64,000 nt of DNA from Vibrio salilacus (GTDB lineage Bacteria; Pseudomonadota; Gammaproteobacteria; Enterobacterales; Vibrionaceae): assembly GCF_002811245.1 (NCBI RefSeq), contig NZ_NIVQ01000005.1, positions 142,878-206,877 of the forward strand, given 5' to 3'. Below, in pieces: positions 9,042-19,732 of the stretch (its first letter is position 1; each line of letters opens with the position of its first letter). Under the pieces are notes generated by a model. It saw only the letters and a program-made list of their open reading frames with translations, did no database searches and was not told the origin of the DNA. A program made the position numbers and the translations under genes.

Positions 9042-10322
9042 TTGGACGACATATCAACGGGTATCTTATTTGCGCTACTCGCGTGTCTTATTGTTATTTC
9101 AGGATATTTCTCTGGTTCCGAGACAGGCATGATGGCTCTGAACCGCTACCGTCTCAAGCATCTCGCCAATAATGGGCACAAAGGCGCACAGCGCGTTGAG
9201 AAGCTGCTCGACCGACCAGACCGACTCATTGGTCTGATCTTAATCGGTAATAACCTCGTTAATATTCTCGCTTCTGCGATTGCCACCATTTTAGGTATGC
9301 GTCTATATGGTAACCTTGGCGTGGCGATTGCCACAGGCACTCTGACCTTAGTGATTTTAGTCTTCGCCGAAGTGACGCCAAAAACCCTGGCCGCGCTTTA
9401 CCCCGAGCGGGTCTCATACGCTAGCAGTATTCTACTAACCATTTTAATGAAACTGTTGTCGCCGCTAGTGATGTTTATCAATATGATAACCAATGGCTTT
9501 ATCCGTTTATTAGGTCTTAAAGTCGTACACGGCGGGGATGACCACTTAAGTTCGGATGAACTGAGAACCGTGGTCAACGAAGCAGGGAGTTTGATCCCTC
9601 GCCGCCACCAAGATATGTTGATTTCAATTCTCGATCTTGAACATGTCACCGTTAATGACATCATGGTGCCACGTAATGAGATCACCGGCATCGATATCAA
9701 TGATGACTGGAAATCGATTGTACGCCAGTTAACACACTCTCCTCATGGCCGAGTGGTGTTGTATCGCGATCAAATTGATGAAGCGGTAGGGATGTTGCGC
9801 CTGCGAGAGTCTTATCGCCTGATGTTAGAGAAAAATGAATTCACCAAAGAGACACTGTTGCGCGCAGCCGATGAAGTGTACTTTATTCCAGAGAGTACTC
9901 CTCTTAATGTTCAACTGCTTAAGTTCCAGCGTAATAAACAACGTATTGGCCTGATCGTTGATGAATACGGTGACATCATTGGTCTAGTGACTCTAGAAGA
10001 TATTCTCGAAGAGATTGTCGGAGAGTTTACCACTTCGATTGCGCCAAGCTTGTCGGATGAAATTACTCCGCAAGGTGATGGCAGTTTCTTGATCGAAGGC
10101 AGTGCCAACATTCGCGATATCAACAAAGGACTTAAGTGGAAGTTACCTACTGATGGGCCACGAACACTCAATGGTTTGATCTTAGAGCACCTAGAAGAGA
10201 TTCCTGAAAGTCATCTCAGTGTTCATGTTTCCGGCCACCCGATGGAAATCGTAGAGCTGGAAGAAAATCGAATCAAGCTGGTCAAGGTTTTTCCTACACT
10301 TAAGAAAGCGCAGTCGGCTTAA
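9042..10322 (+). CDS. corB: CorB/HlyC-CorC family CNNM-CBS membrane protein (YfjD)
   Basis: 426 residues. The gene starts at a TTG codon with AAGGA (9026-9030) upstream; the encoded N-terminus is DDISTGILFALLACLIVISGYFSGSETGMMALN. It has a DUF21/CNNM membrane domain (about 1-185, four hydrophobic segments, with the SGSETGMM signature), a CBS pair (about 200-320, with VPRNEI and DEYGDIIGLVTLEDILEEIVGE) and a CorC/HlyC transporter-associated domain (about 335-420). Family members are linked to Mg2+ efflux or sensing; the substrate is not proven here. It converges with rpoS on a shared terminator. Confidence 0.92.
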   Translation: MDDISTGILFALLACLIVISGYFSGSETGMMALNRYRLKHLANNGHKGAQRVEKLLDRPDRLIGLILIGNNLVNILASAIATILGMRLYGNLGVAIATGTLTLVILVFAEVTPKTLAALYPERVSYASSILLTILMKLLSPLVMFINMITNGFIRLLGLKVVHGGDDHLSSDELRTVVNEAGSLIPRRHQDMLISILDLEHVTVNDIMVPRNEITGIDINDDWKSIVRQLTHSPHGRVVLYRDQIDEAVGMLRLRESYRLMLEKNEFTKETLLRAADEVYFIPESTPLNVQLLKFQRNKQRIGLIVDEYGDIIGLVTLEDILEEIVGEFTTSIAPSLSDEITPQGDGSFLIEGSANIRDINKGLKWKLPTDGPRTLNGLILEHLEEIPESHLSVHVSGHPMEIVELEENRIKLVKVFPTLKKAQSA

Positions 10323-10344
10323 GCGTCCCCTGTCTTTACGTCCA

Positions 10345-10378
10345 ACAAAAAAGCCTTGGTTTCAAACCAAGGCTTTTT
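10345..10378. terminator. Bidirectional terminator between corB and rpoS
   Basis: Stem AAGCCTTGGT (10351-10360) pairs with ACCAAGGCTT (10366-10375), with A-rich sequence on the left and TTTTT on the right, so both convergent genes can use it. It starts about 25 bp after the corB stop and ends 16 bp from the rpoS stop. Confidence 0.93.
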
Positions 10379-10393
10379 CCAACTTAGACTGAA

Positions 10394-11374
10394 TTAGTCT
10401 TCCGTTACGCTGAACAGGTTCTCCATATTCAAACCCTGTTTGATTAGGATTTCACGCAAGCGACGTAAACCTTCAACTTGAATTTGGCGAACACGTTCAC
10501 GAGTTAGATTAATTTCGCGCCCCACTTCTTCAAGTGTTGATGGCTCATAGCCGAGCAAACCAAAACGACGTGCTAGCACTTCTTTCTGCTTCGGGTTTAA
10601 TTCATCGAGCCAATGGATTAAAGAATCACGAATGTCATCATCTTGAGTTGAAACTTCAGGATCAGAGTTATTGATGTCAGGAATGATATCTAACAAGGCT
10701 TTTTCACCATCACCACCAATCGGTGTATCGACTGAGCTTATACGCTCATTAAGGCGCAACATTTTGCTGACATCATCAACGGGTTTATCAAGCTGTGTTG
10801 CGATCTCTTCTGCGGTAGGTTCATGATCAAGTTTCTGTGATAATTCACGTGCAGTACGCAGGTAAATATTGAGCTCTTTAACGACATGAATCGGTAAACG
10901 AATGGTGCGCGTTTGATTCATTAACGCCCGCTCTATCGTTTGACGAATCCACCAAGTCGCATAAGTAGAGAATCTAAAACCGCGCTCGGGATCAAATTTT
11001 TCGACAGCGCGAATCAGACCAAGGTTGCCTTCCTCTATGAGGTCAAGTAGTGCCAAACCACGATTACTATAACGGCGGGAGATTTTAACCACTAGGCGCA
11101 GGTTACTCTCAATCATGCGTTTGCGCGCCGCTTCGTCTCCGCGTAACGATCGACGAGCATAAAGAACTTCTTCTTCTGCGGTAAGTAGTGGAGAAAAACC
11201 AATTTCGCCCAAATAGAGCTGCGTGGCATCGAGACTTTTAGTAGATGCATCAACATCTTCTTTAGCATCGACTGTTTTGGTGGGTTTAGTAGAATTCTTG
11301 GTTCGAAGCGATTCCTTTGCTTCGTTGGCCATATCGAACTCTTCGACTTTCGTTGCTGCATTGCTGATACTCAT
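10394..11374 (-). CDS. rpoS: RNA polymerase sigma factor RpoS (sigma-38)
   Basis: 326 residues. Master sigma factor for stationary phase and general stress. After a variable, charged N-terminal 50 residues come region 1.2 ([22 protein letters not shown]), region 2 ([62 protein letters not shown]), region 3 and region 4 ([31 protein letters not shown]). It follows nlpD on the same strand with a 72-bp gap. In E. coli the main rpoS promoter lies inside nlpD, which is likely here too but not visible as a clear consensus. Confidence 0.98.
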   Translation of the reverse strand: MSISNAATKVEEFDMANEAKESLRTKNSTKPTKTVDAKEDVDASTKSLDATQLYLGEIGFSPLLTAEEEVLYARRSLRGDEAARKRMIESNLRLVVKISRRYSNRGLALLDLIEEGNLGLIRAVEKFDPERGFRFSTYATWWIRQTIERALMNQTRTIRLPIHVVKELNIYLRTARELSQKLDHEPTAEEIATQLDKPVDDVSKMLRLNERISSVDTPIGGDGEKALLDIIPDINNSDPEVSTQDDDIRDSLIHWLDELNPKQKEVLARRFGLLGYEPSTLEEVGREINLTRERVRQIQVEGLRRLREILIKQGLNMENLFSVTED

Positions 11375-11446
11375 AGCGCCTCCCCTGGCGAGCTAGCAAG
11401 ACATTACTACGTCTAATGTCGCCATATTACTATAATAAGTAAATTT

Positions 11447-12346
11447 TTAAGGTAAGTAGCGATTTGGATTCACTGATTTACCTTGATAGCGAATTTCAAA
11501 GTGCAATCGAATACTGGACGTTCCTGAGCTGCCCATTGTCGCAATCTTTTGGCCGGCTTTTACACTCTGTCCTTCGTGTACGAGCAACCTATCATTGTGT
11601 GCATATGCACTGAGGTAATTGTCGTTATGTTTAATTATCACGAGATTACCGTAACCACGTAGCGCATTGCCAGAATAAACGACGGTGCCACCTGCTGTTG
11701 AGACGATGGATTGGCCTCGCTGTCCTGCGATATCAATCCCTTTGTTCCCTTGGTCTCCAGCAGAAAACTGTTTGATTACTCTCCCTTTCGTTGGCCATAA
11801 CCATTTGGAAATTTTATTGTTATTTTGTTTAGGCTCAATGACGTTTTTGTTAACATTCTGTTTACCATTAACTCCAACATACTCTTTTGATTTCGATTGA
11901 TCAACCTTCTTTTTTGATTCTTTTTTGATCAATTCTTGTCTATTTTTTATGCTATTCCCGCTGGCTTTATGAGTGTTTTTTTGACTTGGTGTTGATGGCG
12001 CAGGTATCGCCGCCGCCGCTACGACGCCACCCGCACCAGTTCCACCAAAGGCTGGTGGATTATAGGCAGGCTGCCACAACTTTATCTTCTGACCAGGTTT
12101 TATCGTGTACGGTTTTTTCAAACCATTGTAACGAATCAGATCATTTACATTTTTGTCTGTGACGTAAGCTATAAAATAGAGCGTATCGCCCTTTTCTACC
12201 TGATAATAACTGCCACGATAGCTCCCACGAGCAACCGAGCTATAGTCTTTGTTTAACCCTGAAACTGGCGCAGGTGAGTGGGCAGCGCAGCCAACTAGCA
12301 CACTGGATAACATCACCAATAATAACGGCAAAGAAAGAAACTTCAT
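11447..12346 (-). CDS. nlpD: Lipoprotein NlpD, LysM and M23 domain activator of septal amidase
   Basis: 299 residues. NlpD is an outer-membrane lipoprotein that activates AmiC during cell separation. It has a type II signal peptide ending in the lipobox LVGC (Cys20), a LysM domain (YYQVEKGDTLYFIAYVTDKNVNDLIRYNG, about 47-90), a low-complexity Lys/Asn/Gln linker (about 125-180) and a C-terminal degenerate LytM/M23 domain (GNKGIDIAGQRGQSIVSTAGGTVVYSG). The second zinc motif HxH of active M23 enzymes reads LHFEIR here, as in activator-type proteins. It lies between pcm and rpoS; 2 bp separate it from pcm. Confidence 0.96.
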   Translation of the reverse strand: MKFLSLPLLLVMLSSVLVGCAAHSPAPVSGLNKDYSSVARGSYRGSYYQVEKGDTLYFIAYVTDKNVNDLIRYNGLKKPYTIKPGQKIKLWQPAYNPPAFGGTGAGGVVAAAAIPAPSTPSQKNTHKASGNSIKNRQELIKKESKKKVDQSKSKEYVGVNGKQNVNKNVIEPKQNNNKISKWLWPTKGRVIKQFSAGDQGNKGIDIAGQRGQSIVSTAGGTVVYSGNALRGYGNLVIIKHNDNYLSAYAHNDRLLVHEGQSVKAGQKIATMGSSGTSSIRLHFEIRYQGKSVNPNRYLP

Positions 12347-12348
12347 GG

Positions 12349-12975
12349 CTACGCGAGGTCACCTGCAATTAAAGGAACGAATCGAACCATTTCAATTAAT
12401 TCAGATTGATATTCATCACCATGACGTGTGATCTTGTAAAGATTTTGCACAGCCGTTCCGATGGGAATCATCATCACTCCTCCCTCACTTAGCTGCTTAA
12501 GTAGCGCTGAAGGCACCGATTCGGCCGCCGCAGTCACAATGATCGCATCAAATGGCCCTTTCGCCGCCCATCCTTGCCAACCATCACCGTGCTTGGTTGA
12601 AACATTGTAGATATCGAGCTGCTTAAGGCGACGCTTCGCTTCCCACTGCAGGGCTTTAATTCGTTCAACCGAATAAACATGGTCAACTAACTGAGCGAGA
12701 ACCGCCGTCTGATAGCCTGATCCAGTACCAACTTCCAGTACCTGACTAGTTCGCTCTAAACCAAGCATCTCGGTCATTTTAGCCACAATGTATGGCTGAG
12801 AAATTGTCTGTCCTTGTCCAATCGGCAACGCGTTATTATCATACGCTTGGTGCATCATTGCCTGAGAAACAAATTGTTCTCGAGGTAAACGATAGATGGC
12901 ATCTAACACGTGCTGATCTTGAATGCCACTCGCGACAAGAAAGTCGATTAATCTGTCCGCATGTGGGTTTGCCAT
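12349..12975 (-). CDS. pcm: Protein-L-isoaspartate O-methyltransferase
   Basis: 208 residues using the ATG at 12975. Pcm methylates isoaspartyl residues of damaged proteins to start their repair. SAM-binding motif I is [16 protein letters not shown] (about 77-92), with the earlier [12 protein letters not shown] and [20 protein letters not shown] segments typical of the family. I chose the start with AAAGGA about 9 bp upstream, two bases after the surE stop. A longer frame to 12996 would run into surE and lacks a better site. Operon surE-pcm-nlpD-rpoS is conserved in gammaproteobacteria. Confidence 0.96.
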   Translation of the reverse strand: MANPHADRLIDFLVASGIQDQHVLDAIYRLPREQFVSQAMMHQAYDNNALPIGQGQTISQPYIVAKMTEMLGLERTSQVLEVGTGSGYQTAVLAQLVDHVYSVERIKALQWEAKRRLKQLDIYNVSTKHGDGWQGWAAKGPFDAIIVTAAAESVPSALLKQLSEGGVMMIPIGTAVQNLYKITRHGDEYQSELIEMVRFVPLIAGDLA

Positions 12976-12977
12976 TG

Positions 12978-13736
12978 TTATTTTTCCTTTAACCAATTAT
13001 CCATACTTGAAAGCGATTCGTGCGCGGTTAAATCAACCTGTAGTGGTGTAATCGAGACGCTGCCCTGCTCAATGGCATAAAAATCAGTCCCTTCACCAGC
13101 ATCTTGCTCTTTACCCGGAGGACCTAACCAATAAATATCATGGCCTCGTGGGTCTTGCTGCTTAATCATCGCTTCTGCGTGATGACGCGCACCCAATCGA
13201 GTGATCTGTGTCGGTTTGAGATCTGCCCATGCTATATCAGGAATATTGACGTTCAACAGCCGATTGGTTGGGATCGGCGATACAGAGTGTTGAAACACCA
13301 ATTGACGAGCCACCGCTGCAGCCGTCGCAAAGTGCTGTTTGCCAACCAGTGAAAAAGCCATCGCCTGAACGCCAAGAAAGTGACCTTCCATTGCTGCCGC
13401 CACGGTGCCTGAATAGAGCACATCGTCACCGAGGTTAGCGCCATGATTGATGCCAGCCAAGACCAAATCAGGTAAGTTATCTTTCATCAATTCATTGAGC
13501 GCAAAATGAACACAGTCTGTCGGAGTACCCTGCACTGAATAGACATTAGGCGCAATTTGACTCACTCTCAATGGCTGCTCTAAAGTGAGCGAGTTGGAAG
13601 CGCCAGAGCGATTTCTGTCTGGAGCGACAATCGTCACATCGGCCATATCTCGCAGGGAGTCAGCCAAGGCATGTATCCCCTCGGCATGCACACCATCATC
13701 ATTACTGACCAGTATTTTCAATCGTTTATCGCTCAT
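12978..13736 (-). CDS. surE: 5'/3'-nucleotidase SurE
   Basis: 252 residues, a metal-dependent nucleoside monophosphatase active in stationary-phase nucleotide and polyphosphate metabolism. The metal site is visible as LVSNDDG (residues 9-15) and SGASNSLT, with [11 protein letters not shown] and [24 protein letters not shown] further in. It overlaps truD by 4 bp (ATGA) and is followed 2 bp later by pcm, so translation is likely coupled. Confidence 0.97.
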   Translation of the reverse strand: MSDKRLKILVSNDDGVHAEGIHALADSLRDMADVTIVAPDRNRSGASNSLTLEQPLRVSQIAPNVYSVQGTPTDCVHFALNELMKDNLPDLVLAGINHGANLGDDVLYSGTVAAAMEGHFLGVQAMAFSLVGKQHFATAAAVARQLVFQHSVSPIPTNRLLNVNIPDIAWADLKPTQITRLGARHHAEAMIKQQDPRGHDIYWLGPPGKEQDAGEGTDFYAIEQGSVSITPLQVDLTAHESLSSMDNWLKEK

Positions 13737-14779
13737 GAATAGTGACGCTCCACGACAATTTCTTCGATAAGCTCACGTACAATCGCCGTGGCAAAACAGC
13801 CTGCATCAAGCGCAAACCGTAAGCAAATCTCATTACCCGAGACTTGCCAACTCAATTGTTGAGGAAATAATGCCAATTCACGGCGCTCATGGCGCATACG
13901 GTTAGAACAAATTAAGGCCATTAAATCCGGTTCAGCGTCTAGGTGCGGCTGCTCAATCGCCAGTGCTTGCTCTGTGGTTGGCAAAGCATTGTCCCCTGCA
14001 AGCGCCGCCGTTAAGCTTAACTCACGCTGCAAAAGTTGCTGATTGATCGCCTCTAACGAGTCTGCAGTCACTGGCAATTGCTCAGCTTGCTTCACCACCA
14101 CATCACCGACAACCGCTTGAGTAAACACCGTTTGCTCAATACGCGCCGAAACGATGGCGTTAAAGATCCATGAACGTGCCGCCGAAAGGTACAAGCTACG
14201 CTGGTTCTGGTTACGAGTGCGAACATTGTCACGTCCCCAACGTCTCGCCTCTACAAGGTTATTGCCGTTGTTACCAAAACGCTGACTACCAAAGTAATTC
14301 GGTACACCGTTTTGCTTAATCAACGCCAAGCGCTGAACCACATCTTCCACGTCTGAAACGTCAGACAAGGTCACGACAAATTGGTTACCGACTAAGTCAC
14401 CAGGACGGAGCTTTTTATTATGTCGGTCAGTGGCTAAGATTTCGATACTTGGGTACTGAGCGAGAAAAGCTCTAAAATCGGGTGTTTCCCCTTTTGGCAA
14501 ATGCACACTTAGCCACTGCTCAGTCACAGCATGGCGATCTTTCAGGCCGGCCCAACTCACATCTTTGGATTTTACGCCACAAGCTTTAGCGAGTTCATTA
14601 GCAACAAAGCTGGTGTTTTCGCCTGTTTTGCGAATGCGCACCATTAGATGCTCGCCTTGACCAGTAAAGTCAAAGCCTAAGTTTTCGCTAACTTGGAAAT
14701 GCTCAGGCTTGGCTTTAAGCTTACCTGTTGCGCTTGGCTTACCATGGAGGTACGCCAGTGATGATAAAAGATCAGACAT
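13733..14779 (-). CDS. truD: tRNA pseudouridine(13) synthase TruD
   Basis: 348 residues. TruD makes pseudouridine at position 13 of tRNA-Glu and others. The catalytic aspartate is D81 in the motif [15 protein letters not shown]; the NYFGSQRFG motif (about 166-174) and the TRUD insertion domain follow. It lies 37 bp after ispF and overlaps the surE start by 4 bp, in the standard ispDF-truD-surE-pcm order. Confidence 0.97.
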   Translation of the reverse strand: MSDLLSSLAYLHGKPSATGKLKAKPEHFQVSENLGFDFTGQGEHLMVRIRKTGENTSFVANELAKACGVKSKDVSWAGLKDRHAVTEQWLSVHLPKGETPDFRAFLAQYPSIEILATDRHNKKLRPGDLVGNQFVVTLSDVSDVEDVVQRLALIKQNGVPNYFGSQRFGNNGNNLVEARRWGRDNVRTRNQNQRSLYLSAARSWIFNAIVSARIEQTVFTQAVVGDVVVKQAEQLPVTADSLEAINQQLLQRELSLTAALAGDNALPTTEQALAIEQPHLDAEPDLMALICSNRMRHERRELALFPQQLSWQVSGNEICLRFALDAGCFATAIVRELIEEIVVERHYS

Positions 14780-14816
14780 AATTCAGTTCCGTGCCACAAA
14801 CAGAGGGCAACTCAAG

Positions 14817-15293
14817 TTATTTTTTAACGAGCAACACAACCGCTTCGGTTGCAATGCCTTCTTTACGGCCAGTAAAGCCAAGTTTTTCAGTAGTGGTGGC
14901 TTTGACATTGATGTTGCCGAGTTCGGTATCTAAATCCTCAGCAATGACTTGGCACATCGCCTCAATGTGCGGTGCCATTTTAGGCGCTTGAGCAATAATA
15001 GTGATATCCGCATTACCCAACTTATAGCCTTGTTCACGCACGCGGCGATACACATCCCGAAGTAGAGCGCGACTGTCTGCCCCCTTCCATTTATCATCGG
15101 TATCTGGAAAATGACGGCCAATGTCGCCGGCGGCAATCGCGCCTAACAAGGCATCACACAACGCATGCAACGCCACATCGCCATCAGAATGCGCGATAAG
15201 ACCTTGCGTATAAGGAATGGCAACTCCGCCGATAATGACGGGGCCTTGACCACCAAATTTGTGGACATCGAAGCCGTGACCAATTCGAATCAT
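14817..15293 (-). CDS. ispF: 2-C-methyl-D-erythritol 2,4-cyclodiphosphate synthase
   Basis: 158 residues, the MEP-pathway enzyme that closes the cyclodiphosphate ring. Zinc ligands are seen in GHGFDVHKF (residues 5-13) and in [17 protein letters not shown] (about 35-51); [13 protein letters not shown] and [20 protein letters not shown] elements complete the fold. It starts 3 bp after ispD, so both enzymes are made from one message. Confidence 0.98.
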   Translation of the reverse strand: MIRIGHGFDVHKFGGQGPVIIGGVAIPYTQGLIAHSDGDVALHALCDALLGAIAAGDIGRHFPDTDDKWKGADSRALLRDVYRRVREQGYKLGNADITIIAQAPKMAPHIEAMCQVIAEDLDTELGNINVKATTTEKLGFTGRKEGIATEAVVLLVKK

Positions 15294-15296
15294 GAG

Positions 15297-15998
15297 TTAT
15301 CCTTTGTTTTTGTTGAGATAAAACTCAGCCAACGCCAAATCTTCCGGTTGGGTTATTTTGATATTGTCCGCTCTCCCTTGTACCAGTGCAGGACAATGGC
15401 CTAGCCACTCGATAGCCGAGGCTTCATCGGTAATGGCGACGCCTTGCGCTAATGCGCCAGATAAAGCATCAAAGAGCATTTGAGTTTTAAACATTTGTGG
15501 CGTCAGTGCATGCCATAGTGCTTCCCTATCAACGGTATGATCGATCTTTTGCTGACCATTAGCGCGTTTCATCGTATCTCGCACGGGTGAAGCAAGAATA
15601 GCGCCATTCGCGTTGGCTAGCGATTGCTCGATTAAGTTGTCGATATCGGCCAAAGTGATACACGGCCGGGCGGCATCGTGTACCATTACCCACTCTGACG
15701 TTTGTTGCGCTTGCACATAGTCAAGCGCCGATAACACCGAGTCAGCGCGCTCTTTGCCACCTGAAACTTGGACCACATCGGGACGACTTGCTAGCGATAG
15801 CTCAGCAAAATAGGGATCACCGTCGGTCACCGCAATGACTACTTGCTCAACCTTAGGGTGCGAAAGCAGTTTCTTAACGGTATGTTCGAGAACCGTTTTA
15901 CCTTCGATAGTAAGATATTGCTTAGGTCGATCCGCTTTCATACGGCTACCGACCCCCGCTGCAGGAACAATCGCAACCAGTGAAAAAGGCGTTCGCAT
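15297..15998 (-). CDS. ispD: 2-C-methyl-D-erythritol 4-phosphate cytidylyltransferase
   Basis: 233 residues, the MEP-pathway enzyme that couples CTP to methylerythritol phosphate. The CTP-binding motif [19 protein letters not shown] (11-29), [11 protein letters not shown] (about 105-115) and [10 protein letters not shown] (about 195) are visible. It begins directly after the ftsB stop. The start [15 protein letters not shown] is the only reasonable ATG. Confidence 0.98.
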   Translation of the reverse strand: MRTPFSLVAIVPAAGVGSRMKADRPKQYLTIEGKTVLEHTVKKLLSHPKVEQVVIAVTDGDPYFAELSLASRPDVVQVSGGKERADSVLSALDYVQAQQTSEWVMVHDAARPCITLADIDNLIEQSLANANGAILASPVRDTMKRANGQQKIDHTVDREALWHALTPQMFKTQMLFDALSGALAQGVAITDEASAIEWLGHCPALVQGRADNIKITQPEDLALAEFYLNKNKG

Positions 15999-16277
15999 TT
16001 AGTTATCCTCACCGATAATTCGATAAAAGGTTTCACCGTCTTTGATCATTCCAAGTTCGTGCCTTGCTCGCTCTTCAATCGCATCGAGCCCTTGGCGCAG
16101 ATCGTCAATTTCAGCGAACATTTCATCATTACGTGTTTGAAGGTTGCTATTCACTTGATGCTGAACTTGGGTTTCAGCATTGATCGCTTGAAAATCGACA
16201 ATACCATTTTTACCTAGCCACAATTCATATTGTAGCCAGCCTAAAATCAGGATTAATAACAGAGCAAAAATTCGCAT
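15999..16277 (-). CDS. ftsB: Cell division protein FtsB
   Basis: 92 residues, a bitopic inner-membrane protein of the FtsQLB complex. One N-terminal membrane helix (residues 3-20) is followed by a periplasmic coiled coil with heptads over about 30-65 and the [18 protein letters not shown] tail typical of the family. It is the first gene of ftsB-ispD-ispF-truD-surE-pcm-nlpD-rpoS. Confidence 0.95.
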   Translation of the reverse strand: MRIFALLLILILGWLQYELWLGKNGIVDFQAINAETQVQHQVNSNLQTRNDEMFAEIDDLRQGLDAIEERARHELGMIKDGETFYRIIGEDN

Positions 16278-16377
16278 ATCGTCAATCTAAGCAGAGAGAA
16301 TAGAAAGACCACATATATATCACAATGTCACTGCTGGCGCGAGATTGCACTGTGTGGCCTTGATTAAGATTATGCGC

Positions 16378-17184
16378 TTAATTGATCAATAAGAACGTAA
16401 ACAAAGCGCCACCTAATATCAAACGATAAATCACGAATGGCATCATCCCCATCCGTGAAATCAGCTTAAGGAAAAAGTGAATACAAAGGTAAGCACTAAT
16501 AAATGACGTCACGATCCCTGTCATGAGAAAGCCAATATGAATCGGTTCTCCGCTGGTGACCAATTTAAGGCCAAGATACCCTCCCGCAAGAAGGATAATA
16601 GGGATCGACATTAAGAAAGAAAAGCGAGCGGCGGCTTCGCGAGTAAAGCCAAGATACAGCGCTGCGGTGATTGTCGCGCCAGATCGTGAAGTACCTGGAA
16701 TCATAGCCACCGCTTGACTAAGGCCAATGAATATCGCTTTTTTCCAATCCGCTTGATACTCATCATCGGTCAGCGTGGCTTTCTTATCAACGTGCCAAAG
16801 CAATAAGCCAAATACGATTGTCGTGGTGGCAATCACCCACGCACTGCGCAGATAAAGCTCTATGACATCTTTCATCAACAAGCCAAACACACACGCCGGA
16901 ATGGTGGCCAATAGGATCATCCACGCCAACTTTGCTTCTTTACTCCGATCGCCATTAAATATCGACGCAAAAAACGCCCGCAGTAAACTCACCACTTCAT
17001 GACGGAAATAGATCATTACCGCCAACAGAGTACCGACGTGAACGGCAACATCAAACGCTAAGCCCTGATCTTCCCAACCTAAGATCGCCGAAGGCAAAAT
17101 CAGGTGGGCAGAGCTAGAAATGGGCAAAAACTCGGTTAGCCCTTGAATTAAAGCAAGGACAAAGGCTTCAAAATAACTCATCAC
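16378..17184 (-). CDS. uppP: Undecaprenyl-diphosphatase UppP (BacA)
   Basis: 268 residues, multi-pass membrane phosphatase that recycles the cell-wall lipid carrier undecaprenyl pyrophosphate; overproduction of the family gives bacitracin resistance. Signature motifs are [15 protein letters not shown] (16-30) and [10 protein letters not shown] (about 164-173), with some eight membrane helices. It lies 11 bp after folK on the same strand and 100 bp upstream of ftsB. Confidence 0.97.
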   Translation of the reverse strand: MMSYFEAFVLALIQGLTEFLPISSSAHLILPSAILGWEDQGLAFDVAVHVGTLLAVMIYFRHEVVSLLRAFFASIFNGDRSKEAKLAWMILLATIPACVFGLLMKDVIELYLRSAWVIATTTIVFGLLLWHVDKKATLTDDEYQADWKKAIFIGLSQAVAMIPGTSRSGATITAALYLGFTREAAARFSFLMSIPIILLAGGYLGLKLVTSGEPIHIGFLMTGIVTSFISAYLCIHFFLKLISRMGMMPFVIYRLILGGALFTFLLIN

Positions 17185-17195
17185 AATCTCATTAA

Positions 17196-17684
17196 TTAAT
17201 AGCTAAACCACAGTGGAACTGGAGTGAGGGTGGTATCAAAATTCGTTTGTTGCCTGATTTGAGCGATATTGCGTCCATCTGCAGGGATTACCCGTTGTGG
17301 ACAAAGCTCGTAGAGTGGCTCAAGCACGAAAGCATAGTGAAATATGTCACTGCGAGGCAGCTCTGGTTGCGATGCACTCACTTGCTCGCCAAACAGAATA
17401 ATATCGAGATCTAAAGTTCTCGGCTCGAACTTGCTGGCATTGTCAGCCCGTCCCAATTTCTGCTCGATAGTACGTAACTGCTTGGCAAATTCGGCTAAGC
17501 TCAGTGGTGTTTTCATTTCAACAACGAGGTTATAAAACGCTTGGCTGTCAAAACCTACTGCCTCACACTCAAATATCGTCGAAAGACGCAACTGCTCGCC
17601 GATCCCACTGAGTTCATCAATGGCAGCTGCTATGTGTTTACGCCGTTGTATGTTTGACCCAACCCCAATATAGGTTGTGATCAT
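17196..17684 (-). CDS. folK: 6-hydroxymethyl-7,8-dihydropterin pyrophosphokinase
   Basis: 162 residues. FolK transfers pyrophosphate from ATP to hydroxymethyl-dihydropterin in folate synthesis. The family signature [15 protein letters not shown] is present at about 87-101, preceded by IEQKLGR. It overlaps folB by 4 bp, so the two consecutive folate-pathway enzymes are translationally coupled. This is a second-copy type FolK (shorter homologues also occur beside pcnB), so paralogy elsewhere in the genome is possible. Confidence 0.94.
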   Translation of the reverse strand: MITTYIGVGSNIQRRKHIAAAIDELSGIGEQLRLSTIFECEAVGFDSQAFYNLVVEMKTPLSLAEFAKQLRTIEQKLGRADNASKFEPRTLDLDIILFGEQVSASQPELPRSDIFHYAFVLEPLYELCPQRVIPADGRNIAQIRQQTNFDTTLTPVPLWFSY

Positions 17685-18034
17685 AGCTGACCTCGCTCGA
17701 TGACAACCCCAACCCCTTTGGCTTGTGGTACCGCGCCTGGTTTGGTCAGGCGAATTTTAATCCAAGGCACATTAAAGTGCGTCATGATAAGCTCTGCCAC
17801 CTCTTCGGCGACTCGTTCAACCAGTAGAAAGCGACCTTGTTCGATGTAACTCAGTACCACTTGGCTGACCTGCGAATAATCGAGTGCATCAACGACATCA
17901 TCACTTTTACCCGCGGGTCGGTTGTCGTGAGCGATTTCTAAATCAAGCACTAACTTTTGCTTAATCTGTTGCTCCCAATCGTAAACACCAATGGTGGTAA
18001 TGACTTCTAATTGATCGATAAATACTTTATCCAT
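17681..18034 (-). CDS. folB: Dihydroneopterin aldolase
   Basis: 117 residues, tunnel-fold enzyme that converts dihydroneopterin to hydroxymethyl-dihydropterin and glycolaldehyde. N-terminal DKVFIDQLEVITTIGVYDWEQQ contains the conserved Gly-Val-Tyr-x-x-Glu region; VERVAEEVAELIM holds the conserved Glu. First gene of folB-folK-uppP, divergent from plsY. Confidence 0.96.
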   Translation of the reverse strand: MDKVFIDQLEVITTIGVYDWEQQIKQKLVLDLEIAHDNRPAGKSDDVVDALDYSQVSQVVLSYIEQGRFLLVERVAEEVAELIMTHFNVPWIKIRLTKPGAVPQAKGVGVVIERGQL

Positions 18035-18190
18035 ATGTGTCTTCCTTTACAGGTCGGATACCCAAGAGGGGTAAAAAGTCGTACTATTTGTTGCTCAAAC
18101 TCGGCTACTGCCATGGCTTGAGAGTGTCAGGCGCGTTATGATATCAGTTACTTGCTTGGCTAACACCTGTTTCAGACGAGTTACTCTACT

Positions 18191-18787
18191 ATGACCCCAT
18201 TAGCACTGATCATGATCATTTTCGCCTACCTCTTGGGCTCGATCTCAAGTGCGGTATTGATCTGTCGGGTACTACGCTTACCCGATCCACGTGGTGTGGG
18301 CTCAAATAACCCTGGCGCAACTAATGTGCTGCGAATTGGTGGCAAAAAAGCGGCCATCGCAGTGCTACTGTGTGACATGCTCAAAGGCACGATTCCGGTC
18401 TGGGGCGGCTACTTTTTAAATATTGAACCGATCATGTTAGGCATCGTCGCCATCGCGGCCTGTTTGGGCCATATGTATCCGATTTTTTTCCATTTTAAAG
18501 GCGGAAAAGGCGTGGCTACCGCACTCGGTGCAATTGCGCCAATCGGGATCGATCTTAGTGCGATGATCATTGCAACTTGGATTGGGGTGGCGTTTTTATT
18601 CCGCTACTCATCGTTGGCTGCGATCCTCACGGTACTACTTGCTCCCTTTTACACCTGGATGGTCAAACCGCAATACACGCTTCCCGTCGCGATGTTGTGC
18701 TGCCTGATTATCTTTCGCCATCATCAAAATATTAAACGACTGTTTGAAGGGACTGAACCTAAGGTTGGCGCCAAGAAAAGCGGATAA
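18191..18787 (+). CDS. plsY: Glycerol-3-phosphate acyltransferase PlsY
   Basis: 198 residues, a membrane enzyme that acylates glycerol-3-phosphate from acyl-phosphate, the first step of phospholipid synthesis. Conserved motifs are [17 protein letters not shown] (about 35-51), [19 protein letters not shown] (about 98-116) and RHHQNIKRL near the C-terminus, with five membrane helices. Divergent from folB, as in most gammaproteobacteria, and followed by an intrinsic terminator. Confidence 0.97.
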   Translation: MTPLALIMIIFAYLLGSISSAVLICRVLRLPDPRGVGSNNPGATNVLRIGGKKAAIAVLLCDMLKGTIPVWGGYFLNIEPIMLGIVAIAACLGHMYPIFFHFKGGKGVATALGAIAPIGIDLSAMIIATWIGVAFLFRYSSLAAILTVLLAPFYTWMVKPQYTLPVAMLCCLIIFRHHQNIKRLFEGTEPKVGAKKSG

Positions 18788-18813
18788 AAAGCCTCATAGC
18801 AAGGCTTTATTTT
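18786..18813. terminator. Terminator shared by plsY and the alpha/beta hydrolase gene
   Basis: Stem AAAGCCT (18788-18794) and AGGCTTT (18802-18808), loop of 7, followed on the plus strand by ATTTT and on the minus strand by TTTATCC. It begins at the plsY stop codon and lies 13 bp past the hydrolase stop. Confidence 0.7.
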
Positions 18814-18825
18814 ACATCAACATAT

Positions 18826-19641
18826 CTACGCGTAAACACGTGTCAAAAAGCGCTTAAGCATCTGAGTGACAAATTCAGGCTGCTCGAGGTTAGAGATATG
18901 CCCTGCTTTAGGGATCTGAATCAGCTCTGAACCTGAAATACAATCATGCATCAGATAAGACTCAAGCACTGGGCGTGGTTTATCTTCTTGACCAACCGCT
19001 ATCAATACTGGCAACGAAAACTTTTCAACCTCGTCAATCTGATCGCGACGACCAAACACCATTCGACCCACACGCGCGACTTCGACCGCACTCTCACCTT
19101 TTAACTCTGCCAATTGTTGTGCAAAGCCCTTGGCAAGCTGCGGGTTATCTTGCTCAACGTTATTGGCGAAAAACAGTGGCGTAATTGCCGCAATCATCGA
19201 CTCAGGAACGGCCTGTAGCTCAGAGATAGTCTCTAGCATCGCAAAATACTTGGCGTGCGTCACCTCAGGTTCAAGACCGACAAAGGTGTCCATTAAAACC
19301 AGTGATTGCACTCGCCCAGGCGCTAACGTCACCAGCTCAGTGCCCCACATGCCGCCGACTGACAGACCAACCACTGAGAAGTTTTCAATGCTTAAATGGT
19401 CGAGCAAGGCAAGTACTTGCGCCGCATAATCCTGTAGTGAACGTGTTGTCGCAGGACAATAATCAGACTGACCATGAGCCCACAGTTCTGGCACGATACA
19501 GCGATAATCTTGACTCAAGGCTGCAACTTGTGGGGCCCACATTGCACTGTCCCAAAGGTAGCTATGGCCAAATACAACTACGGGTCCTTGTCCTACATCT
19601 AGGTAGGCCATCTCGCCTCCATCAACGGCAAACTTATTCAT
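18826..19641 (-). CDS. Alpha/beta hydrolase, substrate unknown
   Basis: 271 residues from the ATG at 19641 (a GTG four codons upstream is an alternative; AAAGAAG lies between them). The fold is clear: oxyanion strand VVVFGHSYLWD, nucleophile elbow GLSVGGMWG (Ser in GxSxG), acid near IAVGQEDKPRP and catalytic histidine in KAGHISNLEQPEF near the C-terminus. It resembles small cytosolic esterases and carbon-carbon bond hydrolases, and the substrate cannot be told from sequence. It lies alone between plsY and tsaD, downstream of the tsaD terminator. Confidence 0.85.
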   Translation of the reverse strand: MNKFAVDGGEMAYLDVGQGPVVVFGHSYLWDSAMWAPQVAALSQDYRCIVPELWAHGQSDYCPATTRSLQDYAAQVLALLDHLSIENFSVVGLSVGGMWGTELVTLAPGRVQSLVLMDTFVGLEPEVTHAKYFAMLETISELQAVPESMIAAITPLFFANNVEQDNPQLAKGFAQQLAELKGESAVEVARVGRMVFGRRDQIDEVEKFSLPVLIAVGQEDKPRPVLESYLMHDCISGSELIQIPKAGHISNLEQPEFVTQMLKRFLTRVYA

Positions 19642-19683
19642 TTCTTCTTTCACTCATTTCATCTGGCGGTAAGGCTTAGTGTT

Positions 19684-19705
19684 AAAAAGTCGCCATAACG
19701 GCGAC
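19684..19705 (-). terminator. Intrinsic terminator of tsaD
   Basis: Stem GTCGCC (19689-19694), loop ATAAC, GGCGAC (19700-19705). In the minus direction it is followed by TTTTT. It lies 27 bp after the tsaD stop. Confidence 0.88.
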
Positions 19706-19732
19706 CCTATTGCTATTTATCGTGACAACCGA

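Noticed and set aside
19651..19653. GTG start for the alpha/beta hydrolase
   Set aside because: The ATG four codons later has the purine-rich AAAGAAG just before it and gives the more typical N-terminus MNKF; kept only as an alternative.
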